Shown: piece by piece, positions 62,311-64,000 of the stretch
How positions within the stretch are numbered: position 1 is the first letter of the stretch
Layout: each line of letters starts with the position of its first letter
Source: Gynuella sunshinyii YC6258
Lineage (GTDB): Bacteria > Pseudomonadota > Gammaproteobacteria > Pseudomonadales > Natronospirillaceae
DNA: 64,000 bases
NCBI RefSeq assembly: GCF_000940805.1
Contig: NZ_CP007142.1
Span: 5,122,593-5,186,592 of the forward strand
Reading direction: 5' to 3'
Notes under the pieces: generated by a model
Database searches by the model: none
Seen by the model: the letters and a program-made list of their open reading frames with translations, nothing else
What the model was told of the DNA's origin: nothing
Translations under genes and position numbers: made by a program

Positions 62311-64000
62311 TCAGGGTTGATACAACACGGTCACCGCAGTTCCTTCAATCCATAAATGATTCGTCACCATCCTGTCATTGCCGGCATCAGGATCGTTTCG
62401 CTCGACCGCAACATACCAGGTACCAGCCGGCAGCGGATAACTAAAATCACCACCTGAGTTGTAAATCACCAGAATACGGCTCCAATCGTCATTATTGGCC
62501 GCAGCATTGATGTCCGTCACGAGCACCTGATCGGAATAACGGATCGTGGAAACATAACTATCTATTTCGTTCCAGGTATTCATACGCAAGCCGGGATGAT
62601 GATTACGAAGGCGGATAAGGTCCTGGTAATAACGATAAATGTCAGCGTTCTCGACTTTCCAGTTCCAACGAATCTTGTTTATTTCATCAGATGATATAAA
62701 GGAGTTTTCGTCACCCTGTTTATCGCGCATCAATTCAACACCCCCATGCAGAAATGGAATGCCCTGCGAGGTCAGAATCATGCCATTGGCATAGTTTTGT
62801 ATCCGCCTCAGATAGTCACTCGCCGGGTCTACAGCATATACGTCAGCCCAGGCCAGGATCTTATCGCGCAAACAAAGGTTATCATGAGCAGAAACGTAGT
62901 TTATGGTCTGTTCCGGATCCGTCGCAAACATGGGATCCCAAAGATCAATGACCTGCCATGGGTCGTTGTTATAGCGAATGGCGGCACGGGAACCAAAATC
63001 CATCTTCCATGCCTCTCCCTGATTGAACGCAAAGCCTCCACCATAACCATCGTCATTATTGCCTTTGATTGCCTCACGAAAATGAGCATTAAAAATACCC
63101 ACATGAGCATCATATTCACGGGCAATCGTTCCCGGCCTGACACGCTCATTTTCGCGCACATCGTAGGCATAACCGTTCCATGGTTCACCATACAACAACA
63201 ACTTACGATCAGGAAAAACATCGTTCAGATGCCGCCCCCAGGCACCGAACTCGTCATGGTCGAAAATACCTGCCAGGTCAAAGCGAAAACCGTCAAGGTT
63301 ATATTCTGTCAACCAATATTCGAGCGAATCCTGGATCATGCGACTGACCATAGGAACATTGGCATCAATGGAATTGCCGGTGCCACTGAGATCAGTGTCG
63401 GTGTAATAACGCATGGAGATATTTTCAAACATCTCATAATCGAACGTATGGTTGTACACCACATCCATAATGACGCGGATACCGGCTTTATGAAATTCAT
63501 TCACCATGGTTTTCAATTCCCGGACCCGATCTTCATAATTCAGGGAAACGGCATACCGGTCTTCCGGCACATTATAATTTCTTGGGTCATATCCCCAGTT
63601 ATAACAGCTGGTATCGGCTAAGTCCGGGCAGGTAGCAAAGTCATAAATCGGCAACAATTGAACATGAGTGATTCCCAGTTCTTTCAGATGGTCAACACCC
63701 GTAGCAACGGATTGATAAACCGTTCCCGGCTCCACCATTCCGAGAAACTTTCCGCGTTTGTCAGCTGACACTCCTGAACTGGTATCAATGGTGAAATCAC
63801 GGACGTGAATTTCATAAATAATCGCATCCTCACGTTCCGCCAGCGGCGGGCGCTCAGCCCATCCGCCAACCGGCAATGTCCGACTCATGTCCATGACGAT
63901 ATTGGTATCCTCATTGGGAATGGCCATTTTGCCGTAGGGATCACGTACCCGACTGCCATTAATCTTGAAGAAATAAGGCTGACCATGCAGATCTCCATCA
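62311..64000 (-). CDS. Type I pullulanase-like GH13 enzyme (5' part beyond window)
   Basis: At least 563 residues; the frame stays open to the window edge (YFFKINGSRVRDPYGK precedes the Met at 63927), so the N-terminus is missing. The pullulanase signature YNWGYDPRNY is present. Catalytic blocks are GFRFDLAGIFD (Asp nucleophile), LLYGEPWNGY (Glu acid/base) and VSAHDN (transition-state Asp). It cleaves alpha-1,6 branches of pullulan, starch or glycogen. Whether it has a signal peptide, and so is secreted, cannot be seen here. Confidence 0.9.
   Translation of the reverse strand, partial: DGDLHGQPYFFKINGSRVRDPYGKMAIPNEDTNIVMDMSRTLPVGGWAERPPLAEREDAIIYEIHVRDFTIDTSSGVSADKRGKFLGMVEPGTVYQSVATGVDHLKELGITHVQLLPIYDFATCPDLADTSCYNWGYDPRNYNVPEDRYAVSLNYEDRVRELKTMVNEFHKAGIRVIMDVVYNHTFDYEMFENISMRYYTDTDLSGTGNSIDANVPMVSRMIQDSLEYWLTEYNLDGFRFDLAGIFDHDEFGAWGRHLNDVFPDRKLLLYGEPWNGYAYDVRENERVRPGTIAREYDAHVGIFNAHFREAIKGNNDDGYGGGFAFNQGEAWKMDFGSRAAIRYNNDPWQVIDLWDPMFATDPEQTINYVSAHDNLCLRDKILAWADVYAVDPASDYLRRIQNYANGMILTSQGIPFLHGGVELMRDKQGDENSFISSDEINKIRWNWKVENADIYRYYQDLIRLRNHHPGLRMNTWNEIDSYVSTIRYSDQVLVTDINAAANNDDWSRILVIYNSGGDFSYPLPAGTWYVAVERNDPDAGNDRMVTNHLWIEGTAVTVLYQP

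Noticed and set aside
62746-63621. 291-codon plus-strand open frame
   Set aside because: Antisense of the pullulanase-like gene, whose catalytic motifs are unmistakable.
1-64000. CRISPR array, IS with transposase, prophage or rRNA operon
   Set aside because: No regularly spaced direct repeats, no transposase, integrase or phage structural gene, and no rRNA sequence was seen on either strand.

Overview
The window (about 50% GC, dense on both strands, short intergenic gaps, Shine-Dalgarno starts, 4-bp ATGA overlaps) reads as chromosome from a marine or halotolerant gammaproteobacterium. Support for this comes from a sodium-type flagellar stator (pomAB), an NhaD Na+/H+ antiporter, and gammaproteobacterial forms of dxs-ispA-xseB, parC, recQ, djlA, tesB and ubiX. 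I cannot name the species. Carbohydrate use is prominent: a LacI-regulated sugar ABC importer with a debranching-type glycosidase (70-7320), a GH36 alpha-galactosidase with a divergent MelR-like regulator (45006-48083), and a pullulanase-like GH13 enzyme cut by the right edge.

Layout. 70-7320: sugar uptake operon, followed by a MITE-like element. 7.5-12.6 kb (minus): secreted vWA protein, Zn peptidase, dxs, ispA, xseB. 12.9-14.6 kb: pomA-pomB. 14.6-25.2 kb is an accessory segment. It holds an AT-rich gap with a tRNA D-arm fragment, then a four-gene redox cluster (FOXRED2-like flavoprotein, FMN 2-hydroxyacid oxidase, atypical P450, TauE/SafE permease) whose leader can fold into a pseudoknot over the ribosome binding site. 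A secreted-protein/lipoprotein pair follows, lying between decayed duplicate copies of the flanking genes. 26.4-31.3 kb (minus): BMP/Nup-type nucleoside ABC transporter with a RutR-like operator and a MITE-like element inside the operon. 32.0-34.6 kb (minus): iscA-nifU-nifS, the nitrogen-fixation type of Fe-S assembly operon, preceded by an exact sigma-54 promoter, an IHF match, an FNR/ANR box and a NifA-type UAS. 34.8-44.8 kb: nhaD, djlA, an MFS transporter, a DUF3014 protein, recQ, hydrolases and lipoproteins. 45.0-64.0 kb: alpha-galactosidase/melR, an EAL phosphodiesterase overlapping comFB, parC, penicillin acylase, cytochrome b561, a UDG-family glycosylase, ubiX, tesB, an AlkB-like protein, ridA and the partial pullulanase.

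The two strongest leads are the nif-type control region at 34.60-34.73 kb, which implies that the genome carries NifA/RpoN-controlled functions although no nitrogenase gene is in the window, and the flavoprotein/oxidase/P450/exporter cluster at 16.0-21.1 kb, which matches no pathway I know. Everything here was read by eye from sequence; no database search was run.
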